The notes beneath the pieces were generated by a model. It saw nothing but the letters and a program-made list of their open reading frames with translations, had not been told where the DNA came from and ran no database searches. From the NCBI RefSeq assembly GCF_900129635.1, contig NZ_FSRB01000002.1, positions 1,330,727 to 1,394,726 on the forward strand: a stretch of 64,000 bases of DNA, in the 5' to 3' direction. Origin of the DNA: Singulisphaera sp. GP187. GTDB lineage: Bacteria > Planctomycetota > Planctomycetia > Isosphaerales > Isosphaeraceae. Numbering within the stretch: position 1 is the stretch's first letter; every line of letters starts with the position of its first letter. Of the stretch, positions 8,664 through 17,288 are shown piece after piece. The position numbers and the translations under genes were made by a program.

Positions 8664-9816
8664 CCGAGCGAAGTTCCTCGGGATCGTCATGGGGCTGACC
8701 TTCGCGGCGCTCCTGATCATGCAGCAGGGGTCGATCTTCTGCGGCCTGATGCGCCGGACTGCCGGGCAGGTCATCGATATCACGGGGGCCGACCTCTGGG
8801 TGATGGACCCGAACGTCCGGTTCGTGGACGACGTCAAGCCGATGATCGAGAACAACCTCTACCGGGTCCGCGGGGTCGACGGTGTCCTCTGGGCGGTGCC
8901 GCTCTACAAGGGCCAGGCGCGTGCGAAGCTCAACTCGTACGATCGGGACGGCCAGAAGCAGGAGGTGATCGAGCAGGTGATCTTGATCGGGCTTGACGAC
9001 TCATCGATGGTGGGCGCTCCGCCACCGAGTCGAATCCTCGCGGGCAGTCGCCAGGCGCTCCGCCGGCCCGATGCCATCATCATCGACAAGAACCGGCTCC
9101 CCAAGCTCTTCCCCAATCAGGCCAAGGAGATCTACGAGAACTACGACTGGTTCGTCGGCAAGGAACTCGAGATGAACGACCACCGGGCGATCATCGTCGG
9201 GGTCTGCGAGGCGACCCGTACGTTTCAGTCGAATCCGGTTGTCTACACGACTTATTCGCGGGCCAAGTTGTTTGCGCCTCAGGAGCGGAAGATCCTGTCG
9301 TACGTGCTGGCCAAGACCGAGCCGGGGCGGAAGCCGGAAGAGGTCGCCGAGCAGATTCGCCGGCAGACCGGCCTTGGTGCTCTGACGAGCGAGCAGTTTA
9401 TCTGGAAGACCATGGGGTACTACTTCAAGTACACGGGGATTCCGATCAATTTCGGCATCACCGCGGCGCTCGGGTTCCTGGTCGGGACGGCGATCGCCGG
9501 TCAAACCTTCTACAATTTTACGCTTGAGAATCTGAAGCAGTTTGGTGCCTTGAAGGCGATGGGGGCGACCAACTTCCGGATCGTCAAAATGATCCTGCTT
9601 CAGGCGACGGTCGTCGGCCTGCTCGGCTACGGCATCGGCGTGGGGCTCGGGGCCGTGTTCGGGATGGTCAACGAAGGAACCGAGCTCGCCTTCTATCCCT
9701 ACTGGCCGATTCTCCCGATCACGGCGGTCGCGGTCGTCTTGATCTGCATCCTGGCCAGCCTCGTGAGCGTTCGGCGGGTCATCGTGCTCGAACCCGCGGT
9801 CGTTTTCCGTGGTTGA
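8629..9816 (+). CDS. ABC exporter permease, DevC/FtsX type
   Basis: A 395-residue inner-membrane protein. It has one N-terminal helix (FLGIVMGLTFAALLIMQQGS), a large periplasmic domain of about 220 residues (GADLWVMDPNVRFVDDVKPM), then three C-terminal helices (GITAALGFLVGTAIAGQTFY; ATVVGLLGYGIGVGLGAVFG; ILPITAVAVVLICILASLVS). This 1+3 layout with an FtsX domain is that of MacB/DevC permeases. The start at 8629 follows GAGGAG, inside the end of the TetR gene. With the downstream ATPase and HlyD-type protein it makes a DevBCA/MacAB-like exporter that would pass a substrate across the envelope. Substrate is not evident. Confidence 0.9.
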   Translation: MSWIALKMLMGDRAKFLGIVMGLTFAALLIMQQGSIFCGLMRRTAGQVIDITGADLWVMDPNVRFVDDVKPMIENNLYRVRGVDGVLWAVPLYKGQARAKLNSYDRDGQKQEVIEQVILIGLDDSSMVGAPPPSRILAGSRQALRRPDAIIIDKNRLPKLFPNQAKEIYENYDWFVGKELEMNDHRAIIVGVCEATRTFQSNPVVYTTYSRAKLFAPQERKILSYVLAKTEPGRKPEEVAEQIRRQTGLGALTSEQFIWKTMGYYFKYTGIPINFGITAALGFLVGTAIAGQTFYNFTLENLKQFGALKAMGATNFRIVKMILLQATVVGLLGYGIGVGLGAVFGMVNEGTELAFYPYWPILPITAVAVVLICILASLVSVRRVIVLEPAVVFRG

Positions 9817-9860
9817 GGTTGAACGAATCCATCCTTCCAGATTAAAGGGAGAGGGTCGGG

Positions 9861-10613
9861 ATGAATCCAGCCGCGATGGAAGTGAGCGATCGCCCGGCCC
9901 GGCCGGGGCTCGAGGTGGCGGTCCGAATCCGCAACGTCACCAAGCACTTCGGGGCGGGCGACCAGAAAGTTCTCGCGCTCCGGGGAGTTGATTGGGACGT
10001 GTACATGGGGCAGATGTCGATGATCGTCGGCCCGTCGGGCTGCGGCAAGACGACCCTGCTGTCCGTGATTGCCGGGATCCTCGATTGCGACGAAGGAGAA
10101 GTGAAGATCTTTGGCAACGAGGTTACGGCGATGCGTGACCGCCAGAAGACTCGGTTTCGCGCGGAGAATATTGGGTTTGTGTTCCAGCAGTACAACCTTC
10201 TGCCTGCGTTGACGGCGGCCGAGAATGCGGCGATCCCGCTGGTGATCGCCGGCTGGAAGCGGGAGAAGGCCGTGCAGCGGGCGCGGGATGTTTTGAGCTC
10301 GATCGGCATGTCCAAGAAGACGGAGAGCCTGCCGTCCCAGCTTTCCGGAGGCCAGCAGCAGCGGGTCGCCATCTCGCGTGCCCTGGTCCATGAGCCTCGG
10401 CTCCTGGTGTGCGACGAGCCGACCGCGGCACTCGACCACGAAACCGGCCTGACCGTCATGGAACTGCTCCGCGAGGCGGCCGTCCGGGCCGACCGCGCTG
10501 TCGTCGTCGTCACCCACGACAACCGCGTGTTCCATTTCGGCGATCGAATTGCCCGGATGGATGACGGCGTGATCGTCGAGATCGAAGATCGGACCAATGA
10601 GGCGGCCGCCTGA
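9861..10613 (+). CDS. ABC transporter ATPase, DevA/LolD-MacB type
   Basis: A 250-residue ATP-binding subunit. Walker A is GPSGCGKTT (near residue 58), the Q-loop is FVFQQYNLLP, the signature is LSGGQQQR (near 155) and Walker B plus catalytic Glu is LLVCDEPTAALD; the H-loop is VVVVTHDNR. The motif set and the size fit the MacB/LolD/DevA subfamily that partners FtsX-type permeases. The gene begins 44 bp after the permease, preceded by AAAGGGAGAGGG. It powers the exporter formed with its two neighbours. Confidence 0.95.
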   Translation: MNPAAMEVSDRPARPGLEVAVRIRNVTKHFGAGDQKVLALRGVDWDVYMGQMSMIVGPSGCGKTTLLSVIAGILDCDEGEVKIFGNEVTAMRDRQKTRFRAENIGFVFQQYNLLPALTAAENAAIPLVIAGWKREKAVQRARDVLSSIGMSKKTESLPSQLSGGQQQRVAISRALVHEPRLLVCDEPTAALDHETGLTVMELLREAAVRADRAVVVVTHDNRVFHFGDRIARMDDGVIVEIEDRTNEAAA

Positions 10614-10652
10614 TCGGCTCCCTCCCCCTCATCGACAGGAAGAGAATCGGCG

Positions 10653-11819
10653 ATGTTTAACAAATATGTCTTGCCGTTAGTGGCGATCGGCGGTGTCAGC
10701 CTCGCGGTCTTCTACACGGTGGTCCAAGCGCGGCAGTCGACTGAGAAGGTGACGCCGGTCATTCCGCCCCCCACACGACCGACGACCAAGACCAAGGTCA
10801 TCGCCGGCGCGGGGCTGATCGAGGCCCAGAAAGAGAACATCCCGATCGGGACCAACGTGCCTGGGGTTGTCTGGGAGATTTACGTTAAAAAAGGTGATTA
10901 TGTCAAAAAGGGAGATCCGCTTTTTCGGATCGACGAACGGGACCTCAAGTCGCAGTGCAAGGTTCGCGAGGCGGAGTTAGCGGCCTCCCAGGCCCAACTC
11001 CATAAGTTGCGGGCCGCGCCCCGCCCGGAGGATGTCCCTCCGTTGCAGGCGGCCTTCGAAGAAGCGAAGGCGAAGTTTGCCGATACCGAGGCGGCGGTCG
11101 CTCGGACCGAGAAGCTCTACAACCGCCAGATGATCGCCGCCAGCGACTACGACAAGGACCGCTTCAACTACTACGCCGCCAAGGCGACCGCCGCCAAGGC
11201 GAAGGCCGACCTGGAGCGTCTCCTGGCCGGGACCTGGAAGGAAGACCTCGACGTCGCCGCGGCCACCGTCGCCCAGGCGCAGAGCCAGGTGGAAAGCATC
11301 AAGATCGAGCTCGACCGGCTCACCGTGCGGGCCTTGGCCGATGGCCGGGTGCTTCAACTCAACGTTCGCCTGGGCCAATTCGCGGCGATGACCTGGAAGG
11401 AGCCGATGGTGGTCCTCGGCGACGTGGACCGGCTGCACGTACGGGTCGATATCGACGAGAACGACCTCCCTTACTTTGAGAAGAATGCCGAAGCGATCGC
11501 CACGCTCAAGGGCCGTCCGTTGGTTCGGTTTGACCTGAGTTTTAAGTATGTTGAACCTTATGTGATCCCGAAGCAGAGCTTGACCGGCTCGAATTCCGAA
11601 CGCGTCGATACCAGGGTCCTTCAAGTCGTCTACGCCCTGCCCGATGACCGACCGGTCGACCTCTATGTGGGCGAACAGATGGACGTCTACCTCAAGGCGG
11701 CGACGACCCCCAAGGGGATCTCACTCGAAGCCGGTCCGGGCGCATCCCTCCCGTTCGACGACGTCCACCAACCCGCCTTGAGCGCGCCGCGTACCAATCA
11801 GCCAAAGACTTCGCCCTGA
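10653..11819 (+). CDS. HlyD-family membrane fusion protein (DevB-like)
   Basis: A 388-residue periplasmic adaptor. An N-terminal helix (LPLVAIGGVSLAVFYTVVQA) anchors it. A first lipoyl half-motif (NIPIGTNVPGVVWEIYVKKG) with FRIDERDL follows, then a long coiled-coil hairpin of about 110 residues rich in Ala/Lys/Glu (EAELAASQAQLHKLRAAPRP to AQAQSQVESIKIELDRLTVR), the second lipoyl half (ADGRVLQLNVRLGQ) and a beta-barrel domain. It would bridge the permease to an outer-membrane channel; no TolC-like gene is in this window. The operon ends here, meeting a leftward gene 69 bp away. Confidence 0.92.
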   Translation: MFNKYVLPLVAIGGVSLAVFYTVVQARQSTEKVTPVIPPPTRPTTKTKVIAGAGLIEAQKENIPIGTNVPGVVWEIYVKKGDYVKKGDPLFRIDERDLKSQCKVREAELAASQAQLHKLRAAPRPEDVPPLQAAFEEAKAKFADTEAAVARTEKLYNRQMIAASDYDKDRFNYYAAKATAAKAKADLERLLAGTWKEDLDVAAATVAQAQSQVESIKIELDRLTVRALADGRVLQLNVRLGQFAAMTWKEPMVVLGDVDRLHVRVDIDENDLPYFEKNAEAIATLKGRPLVRFDLSFKYVEPYVIPKQSLTGSNSERVDTRVLQVVYALPDDRPVDLYVGEQMDVYLKAATTPKGISLEAGPGASLPFDDVHQPALSAPRTNQPKTSP

Positions 11820-11887
11820 AGTGCGAGGAAGGCCGTCTCGCCCGCCTGGGAAGCGAACACGCCATTCCGTCCGTTGGGGATCAACCC

Positions 11888-12565
11888 CTACGGACGCGTG
11901 GTGCGTTTGCGTTTGCCATTCGCGTGCGAGGCCCTGCGCAGTCGCGCTCGTGACTTGGAGCGGGCACTCGAAGCTTTTTCCGCGGGCTTGGCCGTGTCGT
12001 CATCCTCGTTCGGGAGCGCGGCGGCAACGACCCGGAATCGAAGCGTCTCCTTGGCGACCTGGGTCGGCGCGTGCTTGTCGCGGAGGATGAGGTCGTAGTC
12101 GTATTCGCCGGGCTTCAATCCCTTGAGCGAAACGGAATTCTTCAGGTAGATCGGGTTCGGCGGATAATCGACCTTGATCTCGAAGTCGAGCAAGTTCTCC
12201 TTGCGGAGCAAGACCGTCTTTTCGCCGCGGCGGCGGATCTGACCGGCTTGGATCAGATGAATGTGGTTCGACGCGCCGGTCTTGATGATGCGGTAGTTGA
12301 GCGGGTGGTAATAGACGAGCAGCTTCTCGTCCGCGGTCAGGGCCGCGCCCGGCAAGGGTTCGAAGTTCTCGAACCCATCGATCGACCGACAGGCCACGGG
12401 TGGGGTCATCGAGAGGCGATCTTCGGGTTTGCTGCCGACCGCCTGCGCGGCGGCGTCCGGCTGGGGCTCGAGCCGGTTGTCCTCACTCCCGTGGGCGATC
12501 GCCAAGGTCGCGAAGCCGCAGCAATAGAAGCAACAGAGGACGCGCGTGGTCGCTAAGACTCTCAT
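11888..12565 (-). CDS. secreted hypothetical protein
   Basis: A 225-residue protein starting MRVLATTRVLCCFYCCGFAT, a short signal peptide likely cleaved near IAHG. A frame open further upstream to 12955 is low-complexity and rejected. The mature part includes the segments LVYYHPLNYRIIKTGASNHI and LKGLKPGEYDYDLILRDKHA, which look like a small beta-rich domain, and it ends in a strongly basic tail (SKSRARLRRASHANGKRKRT). Two cysteine pairs in the signal region are unusual. I do not recognise a family. It is convergent with the ABC exporter operon and unlikely to share its regulation. Confidence 0.75.
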   Translation of the reverse strand: MRVLATTRVLCCFYCCGFATLAIAHGSEDNRLEPQPDAAAQAVGSKPEDRLSMTPPVACRSIDGFENFEPLPGAALTADEKLLVYYHPLNYRIIKTGASNHIHLIQAGQIRRRGEKTVLLRKENLLDFEIKVDYPPNPIYLKNSVSLKGLKPGEYDYDLILRDKHAPTQVAKETLRFRVVAAALPNEDDDTAKPAEKASSARSKSRARLRRASHANGKRKRTTRP

Positions 12566-12885
12566 GTTGGTGTATCCCGGTCGGTTCACGTCTCGACATT
12601 CACCTGACGGGGGGAGACGCGCAGCGTAGCGGATGAAAGGCATGACTTGCAAGAGTCTTGATTGCAAGTGGGGGGTGAGTGGCGGGAACTCCACGTGGCG
12701 TGGAGGCGGCAAAAGGGCCTCAGTGCCGACGGTCTTCGTGATCCGCAGAGTCAGCCGGGCCGGTGAGCGAAGCCTTGTCGACAGGGTGGTCCGCGGAAGA
12801 AAGTCAGTGTCTGAGGGCCGTAGCGTGAGGCATGCGACAAGTGGCGAAAAAGAGCGTGACTCGCGGGGTGGGCACGGCCGATGTT

Positions 12886-12920
12886 CAAGACGGTAACCCT
12901 TGGGAAGGGCTACCGTCTTG
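12886..12920. terminator. hairpin downstream of the PEP-CTERM gene
   Basis: CAAGACGGTAACCCTT (12886-12901) pairs with AAGGGCTACCGTCTTG (12905-12920) over 16 bp with one G-T wobble and a 3-nt loop. It lies 42 bp after the stop of the leftward PEP-CTERM gene. There is no T-run on either side, so it is terminator-like at best, or an mRNA 3'-end stabiliser. Confidence 0.45.
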
Positions 12921-12962
12921 TGTTGGGATGCATCAATGGTCAAGGAATCGATCACATACCGG

Positions 12963-13832
12963 TCAGACTACGCGTCGGCGTCGCAGCCGAACCGCGCCCG
13001 CCGCTGCCGCCACGATCGTCCACGACAGGACCGTCGCGGGCTCGGGAACCTGTGCGCCGAACGACGGGACGTGGAGGAAACCACTGCTTTCTTCACCGAT
13101 CGGATTGTCGTTGGGAGAGCCGGCATAGGCCGCGACCCAGAAGCCGTCTTTCGGATCGAGGACGCCGGGCGCCATGTGACTGAAGTTCTTGATGGTGAAC
13201 TCGAAGCCCGGGTGGGCGGCCGAGGGATCGAAGGCCAGGGTACCGAGGTTGTTCGTCAACGTGGCCCCGTAACTGTTCTGCAAACTCTTGTTATTCGAAC
13301 CGTTGTAGGCGGCGACGTTGAACCCGATCAGACCCGGCCCGGCGAGCGACTTGTCGGAGGGAATCCCCGCCACGGCGACGACGGGGCCATGCGAGTTCGA
13401 ATCAACCGGATTGGCTCCGGCGAAGGCGACCGTAATCGATTTCAGTCCACCGATGTGGGCGGGATCGACTCCTCCATAGTCGGCCAACGCTTTGGCGATG
13501 TCCGGTCCGCCATTCCCGATGGCGCTCCCCGCGATGCTGTACGTGTTCAGACCGACCGACAGGGTATCCGTGGCCTTGTCGTATTGCAGTCGCATGTCCT
13601 TGATGGCGTATCCGTTGATGATATTCTGCGCGGTCATTTGGGGAAGTTGCGTGATCCGATTCAACGGATCGGGATCCACCGAAATGATTCGGATCTTGTC
13701 ATTAGGGTCGTTGGCTTTGTTGAAATCGTTCTCGACGAACCCAGTGAAATTGATCGGGTCCGCCGACACAGAACTCGCTCCGAGCAACGTCAGCGTCGCC
13801 AGGGTCCATCGGAGCGCGTTTCGGCTCACCAT
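12963..13832 (-). CDS. PEP-CTERM surface protein
   Basis: A 289-residue exported protein. It has a signal peptide (LRWTLATLTLLGASSVSADP) and the C-terminal sorting signal VPEPATVLSWTIVAAAAGA followed by RLRRRR: the PEP motif, helix and basic tail cut by exosortases. The start at 13832 follows GGAAGGAG. The middle is beta-rich with a repeated fold shared with the divergent neighbour: NFTGFVENDF, MRLQYDKATDTLSVGLN, HPGFEFTIKNFSHM and AAYAGSPNDNPIGEE. No exosortase gene is in the window. Function is unknown; it is probably attached to the cell surface or extracellular matrix. Confidence 0.9.
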   Translation of the reverse strand: MVSRNALRWTLATLTLLGASSVSADPINFTGFVENDFNKANDPNDKIRIISVDPDPLNRITQLPQMTAQNIINGYAIKDMRLQYDKATDTLSVGLNTYSIAGSAIGNGGPDIAKALADYGGVDPAHIGGLKSITVAFAGANPVDSNSHGPVVAVAGIPSDKSLAGPGLIGFNVAAYNGSNNKSLQNSYGATLTNNLGTLAFDPSAAHPGFEFTIKNFSHMAPGVLDPKDGFWVAAYAGSPNDNPIGEESSGFLHVPSFGAQVPEPATVLSWTIVAAAAGAVRLRRRRVV

Positions 13833-14105
13833 TACGAGTCTCCTTCCACGTAAAGGTATTACGTCCCGCGTCAACCGCCGCGTGCTGGAGGCACGCGATG
13901 ACCTGGGGGACAGAAAACGCCCCCAGAACCACGGCAGTCCGGCCGACGGACGTCGGTTGAACCGCAGTGTGTTCCGGCAGGCGGGTCTCCTCGCACCGCC
14001 GGGATGTCTCGACTCACGGTCGCTCCTGAACCGCGAATCGGGTCACCCTTCCCTGTTGGTCCGCGTCCCAACGGACGCTGGCCTGTTAGAAAGGACGATG
14101 GCGCG

Positions 14106-15752
14106 ATGTCACTGATCTCTAGGCTGCTTCATGCCGTTCAATCGTGGCGGCGTCGTCCCGGCGGTCTCAAGACCACCAAACGGACCGCCGTGTCGATGGA
14201 ACAGCTTGATCATCGGCAGCTTCTCAGCGTTAACTTCACCGGGAACGTTAAAGTCGATTTTCCCGCTACACAGCAACCAGGCGTTGTAGTCATCCCGGCT
14301 ACTACGGTGAGTGCAACCGCTAACCTTCCCAATGATCTTGCCCCCATCATCGGGGTGTCAGGGTTTACGCTCAGCGGGATTCGAGTCTCTTACTCGGCAT
14401 CCGACGATGTCTTGAGTATCGGTCTCGACCAACCACCGAGAGACTCCACAACCGACCCTAACAATCCTGGACCGGGCCCGTTCCCCTACAAGGCCGGAAC
14501 GAGTCCCTTCTCCGTGATTGCCGGCGATGCCGACAACAATGGAGATGACGGGACCGTGAGTGCGGCGGTGCGCGCACTTCGACCTTCCGTGCTCGCCTTC
14601 GATGATCCGCCGCAGTTTGGCAAGTCTGAAACCATGGGGGCCTTCCTTGACCTCAATGGGGACGGTTTTGCGGATATTGTCGCTGGTTACTCTTCTAACG
14701 ATCCTAGGACGCCGAAAGAGTATCAGGTTGCCCAGGCAATCGTCAACACGAATGCGCCTCCTACGACGCCCGATTTCGGCACGCCGTTGCCGGATAATAC
14801 CGGCAATGTCTATAAGGTGAACTCGACGGTACATCCGAATCTCGAGTTCGCAATCAACCATTTCTCTCAGCTCTACCTGAAGGAGACAGGGCAGACCCTG
14901 ACCCCCGACAAGGTGATCAGCATCGGAGCGTTCGCGGGTTCGGGCGAGGACGATGGCATCGGCGAGGCGTTCTTCCCGCAAGTGCCGGTGCCGTTCGACA
15001 AGACGATTGTGCCGCCGCCGCCGGTTTGCCCGCCGCCGCCGGTCTGCCCGCCGGTCTCGCCGCCGGTCGTGATCAACCCGCACCAGAACAACCACATCAA
15101 CACGGCGCACCCGACCGATATCCGGGTCTCGATTCTCGGGACCTCCGGATTCGACGTCACCCAGATCGACCCGTCGACGGTGACTTTCGGTGGCGCGAGT
15201 CCGGTCTTCAACTTCTTCCGGAAAGTCAACCGTGACCAGTTCCTTGACGAGACCTTCGTCTTCAAGGGCACGGACGTCAAGTTGCCGCCAGGCATCATCG
15301 AAGCCCCCATCATGGGCTCGCTGAAGAATGGCCAGAAGTTTGTGACCTCGATGCGGGTCTTCAACCGAGACTTCAGCTTCTACTCTCCGGCCGACGTCTC
15401 CCAGGCCCAGAGCCGCCAAGCTGCGAATCCGAACCGACTGCAAACTCCGGTCTCGGTGCTCCAGCGGAGAGCCTCGCTCCATGGAGATGTCGTGGGGACT
15501 GTGGCGACCCCGGTGACTGCGGCCAAGGTTCCTAGCGGCCCGGCCGCCATCCAGGTTCGCAACACTCGGGTTGCCGCGGCGGCCCCGCCCGCGGCGGCTC
15601 AGGTCGTCTCGATCCGGCGTCGCCAGCCGGTGGTCAACACCGGACAGCGTCAGAGTGCCGCGATCTCCACGAAACTTCAGTCCAGCATCGACGCGTTGGC
15701 CAACTCCCAGTCGAGCATGGATATGAGTGGAACCGCAGCGTCCAGCCGCTAA
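14106..15752 (+). CDS. LEPR-XLL-like surface protein, paralogue of divergent PEP-CTERM protein
   Basis: A 548-residue protein. The N-terminus (MSLISRLLHAVQSWRRRPGG) has no classical signal peptide but contains SMEQLDHRQLLSVNF, a variant of the LEPR-XLL motif found at the start of many giant planctomycete surface proteins. Residues about 40-300 repeat the domain of the divergent gene (NFTGNVKVDFPA, IRVSYSASDDVLSIGLD, HPNLEFAINHFSQLY). A Pro/Cys linker (PPPPVCPPPPVCPPVSPP) joins it to a second domain (RVSILGTSGFDVTQIDPSTV) typical of Ca-binding or Ig-like repeats in large planctomycete proteins. There is no PEP-CTERM tail. It starts after GAAAGGACG, and a strong terminator follows. Confidence 0.85.
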   Translation: MSLISRLLHAVQSWRRRPGGLKTTKRTAVSMEQLDHRQLLSVNFTGNVKVDFPATQQPGVVVIPATTVSATANLPNDLAPIIGVSGFTLSGIRVSYSASDDVLSIGLDQPPRDSTTDPNNPGPGPFPYKAGTSPFSVIAGDADNNGDDGTVSAAVRALRPSVLAFDDPPQFGKSETMGAFLDLNGDGFADIVAGYSSNDPRTPKEYQVAQAIVNTNAPPTTPDFGTPLPDNTGNVYKVNSTVHPNLEFAINHFSQLYLKETGQTLTPDKVISIGAFAGSGEDDGIGEAFFPQVPVPFDKTIVPPPPVCPPPPVCPPVSPPVVINPHQNNHINTAHPTDIRVSILGTSGFDVTQIDPSTVTFGGASPVFNFFRKVNRDQFLDETFVFKGTDVKLPPGIIEAPIMGSLKNGQKFVTSMRVFNRDFSFYSPADVSQAQSRQAANPNRLQTPVSVLQRRASLHGDVVGTVATPVTAAKVPSGPAAIQVRNTRVAAAAPPAAAQVVSIRRRQPVVNTGQRQSAAISTKLQSSIDALANSQSSMDMSGTAASSR

Positions 15753-15770
15753 TCAACCCGCATTTCGTTC

Positions 15771-15812
15771 CCGCCCCGCCGACGGCGTTTGACGCCGCGG
15801 CGGGGCGGTTTT
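15771..15812 (+). terminator. rho-independent terminator
   Basis: CCGCCCCGCC at 15771-15780 pairs with GGCGGGGCGG at 15799-15808, with GGCG/CGCC pairing inside, and TTTT follows directly. It starts 18 bp after the stop codon of the LEPR-XLL-like gene, as expected for its terminator. Confidence 0.85.
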
Positions 15813-16001
15813 CCCTTTCGAATGCGCGGCGTCATCCCCGCTCGGCCCGATCGGCGCTGCCCACTGGCAACCACGCGGTGCGGCTCCATTCCACCTGGCC
15901 ACTTCTGTCACGTTCGCTACAATACAGAAGCCCAAGCAGCCCGCGAGGCATCGTCCAAGGCCTCGTTTCCACCTGCACCCCTTGGATCGGATCGAGCGAC
16001 C

Positions 16002-16421
16002 ATGCTCAGGATCAACGACCGGATCTCGATCCCGCTGGCGGAGTTTCAGTTTGACGTCTCGCGCTCGGGCGGGCCCGGTGGGCAGAACGTCAACAAGGTG
16101 AACTCGAAGGTGTTGCTCCGCTGGATTCCGGCGACGAGTCCGAGTCTTCCCGAGCCGGTTCGGGCGCGGCTCCTCTTGGCGCTGGCCAACCGGCTCACGC
16201 GCGAAGGCGAACTGCTCGTCAGTTCGCAACGGACCCGCGACCAGTCCAGGAACCTCGCCGACTGCCTCGCCAAGGTGCGCGAGCTGATCCTCGCCGCCGC
16301 GACCCCTCCCAAGATCCGCCGCCCCAGCCGACCGACCCATGCCTCGAAGATCCGTCGGGTGGAAGCGAAGGGGCGACGCTCCGCGACCAAGCAACTGCGC
16401 CGCAAGCCCGAAACGGACTGA
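16002..16421 (+). CDS. arfB: ArfB-type peptidyl-tRNA hydrolase
   Basis: A 139-residue protein with an RF-1 domain. It begins MLRINDRISIPLAEFQFDVS and holds the catalytic GGQ in SGGPGGQNVNKVNSKVLLRW, the loop that hydrolyses peptidyl-tRNA on the ribosome. The C-terminal tail is basic (RRPSRPTHASKIRRVEAKGR, SATKQLRRKPET), as required for entry into the empty mRNA channel. Length matches ArfB/YaeJ, so this is a ribosome rescue factor and not a full release factor. An upstream extension to 15789 is not supported. Confidence 0.95.
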   Translation: MLRINDRISIPLAEFQFDVSRSGGPGGQNVNKVNSKVLLRWIPATSPSLPEPVRARLLLALANRLTREGELLVSSQRTRDQSRNLADCLAKVRELILAAATPPKIRRPSRPTHASKIRRVEAKGRRSATKQLRRKPETD

Positions 16422-16463
16422 CACACCGTCCCTTCCCTCAATCACGCTTCAGGATGCTCGACG

Positions 16464-16724
16464 ATGGCCGATCACTCGCCGTATCAGCAAAAGATCATCA
16501 AGCGATATTACAATAATTTCTCCTCGCTTCAGGTGCAGCGGCTCAGCGAGTTGGTCACCGAGATCTATCTCGCCGAAGGTAAGAAGTGCGACCGGCTCTG
16601 GAAGCAGGTGGGCGAAAGCCTGACGAAGCTGGAGTTCCCCGCGACCCGTGTCGAGCACTTGCTCCTCAAACGCGATCCTTCGTTGCTTGCGGGTGTGCTC
16701 AAGGAACTTGAAAACAAGACGTGA
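16464..16724 (+). CDS. small conserved hypothetical protein
   Basis: An 86-residue soluble, helical protein (MADHSPYQQKIIKRYYNNFS ... LLAGVLKELENKT) starting 42 bp after arfB on the same strand, so probably in the same transcript. It has no signal peptide and no cysteine pattern beyond one residue. I recognise no named domain. Codon use and the tight spacing support a real gene. Confidence 0.8.
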   Translation: MADHSPYQQKIIKRYYNNFSSLQVQRLSELVTEIYLAEGKKCDRLWKQVGESLTKLEFPATRVEHLLLKRDPSLLAGVLKELENKT

Positions 16725-16806
16725 GCCAAACGTCCCTGCACTGCCCACTTGTCAATTTGCCTTCCTTGCGTCCCCAAGTCCCCCATCCTCTCTAGTCTTG
16801 ATTTCC

Positions 16807-16885
16807 CCCCTGGGACCGCGGGCGTCCCGCCCGCTCTTCGATGGATTGAATTCAAGAGCGGGCGGGACGCCCGCGGTCCCAGGGG
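16807..16885. repeat. 32-bp-arm inverted repeat (intergenic palindromic repeat, type A)
   Basis: Positions 16807-16838 and 16854-16885 are perfect reverse complements over 32 bases, with a 15-nt loop. The core is GGGACCGCGGGCGTCCCGCC. The same core, shorter and diverged, occurs at 59804-59840. The repeat lies between a rightward gene and the XRE gene with no T-run, so it looks like a dispersed palindromic repeat more than a terminator. Confidence 0.9.
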
Positions 16886-17175
16886 AGAGGACTTGGTCTT
16901 CCCTCGCGGATTGCATCCTTATCTTCGTCTTCCCCTGGCGATGTAGGGACGCTCGCTCTGCCTCCCCGGATTGCCAACGAACGGGTGCGACGAGGCCGTC
17001 TCGAGCCTCTGGGGGCCGCTCCGCGCGTGTAGAACGAGTCTCGGGGCGGTGAGTGAGTGGAGTTATCACCCAATGAGGCGCTAACCGTGGGGATTAGCAT
17101 TTCGGAAAACTGTTCGAGATTTACCGGTCATGTAGCACGCAGGATAAGATTGCGCCGTTTGTACGAAAGGAATTG

Positions 17176-17204
17176 TTGACGTGGAAACAAAGGTTTTGTA
17201 AATT
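17176..17204 (+). promoter_or_regulatory. sigma-70-like promoter for the XRE gene
   Basis: TTGACG (17176-17181) is followed after 17 bp by TAAATT (17199-17204), preceded by TG. It stands in a locally AT-rich stretch 85-150 bp upstream of the regulator's possible starts. Consensus match only. Confidence 0.45.
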
Positions 17205-17288
17205 TTCGACAGCTTAATGATGAATCAATGAAATGGATACTTCGACATTCGAGTAGACGCCCCACCGACCTCGGCCAAGCCGGAGGCG

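Larger units (their letters stand above)
16725..17288. other. intergenic region with repeat and promoter
   Basis: No convincing gene is seen in these 564 bases. The left half holds the type A inverted repeat; the right half (from about 17090) is AT-richer and carries the candidate promoter for the XRE gene. Short frames in the repeat translate to low-complexity peptides on both strands and are not genes. Confidence 0.6.

Noticed and set aside
11888..12955. 355-residue version of the secreted hypothetical protein
   Set aside because: The 130 residues before ATG 12565 are low-complexity and Arg/Pro-rich, and a signal peptide starts exactly at 12565.
16749..16946. Small frames in the type A repeat (both strands)
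   Set aside because: They only translate the palindrome; similar Gly/Pro peptides occur wherever the repeat does.
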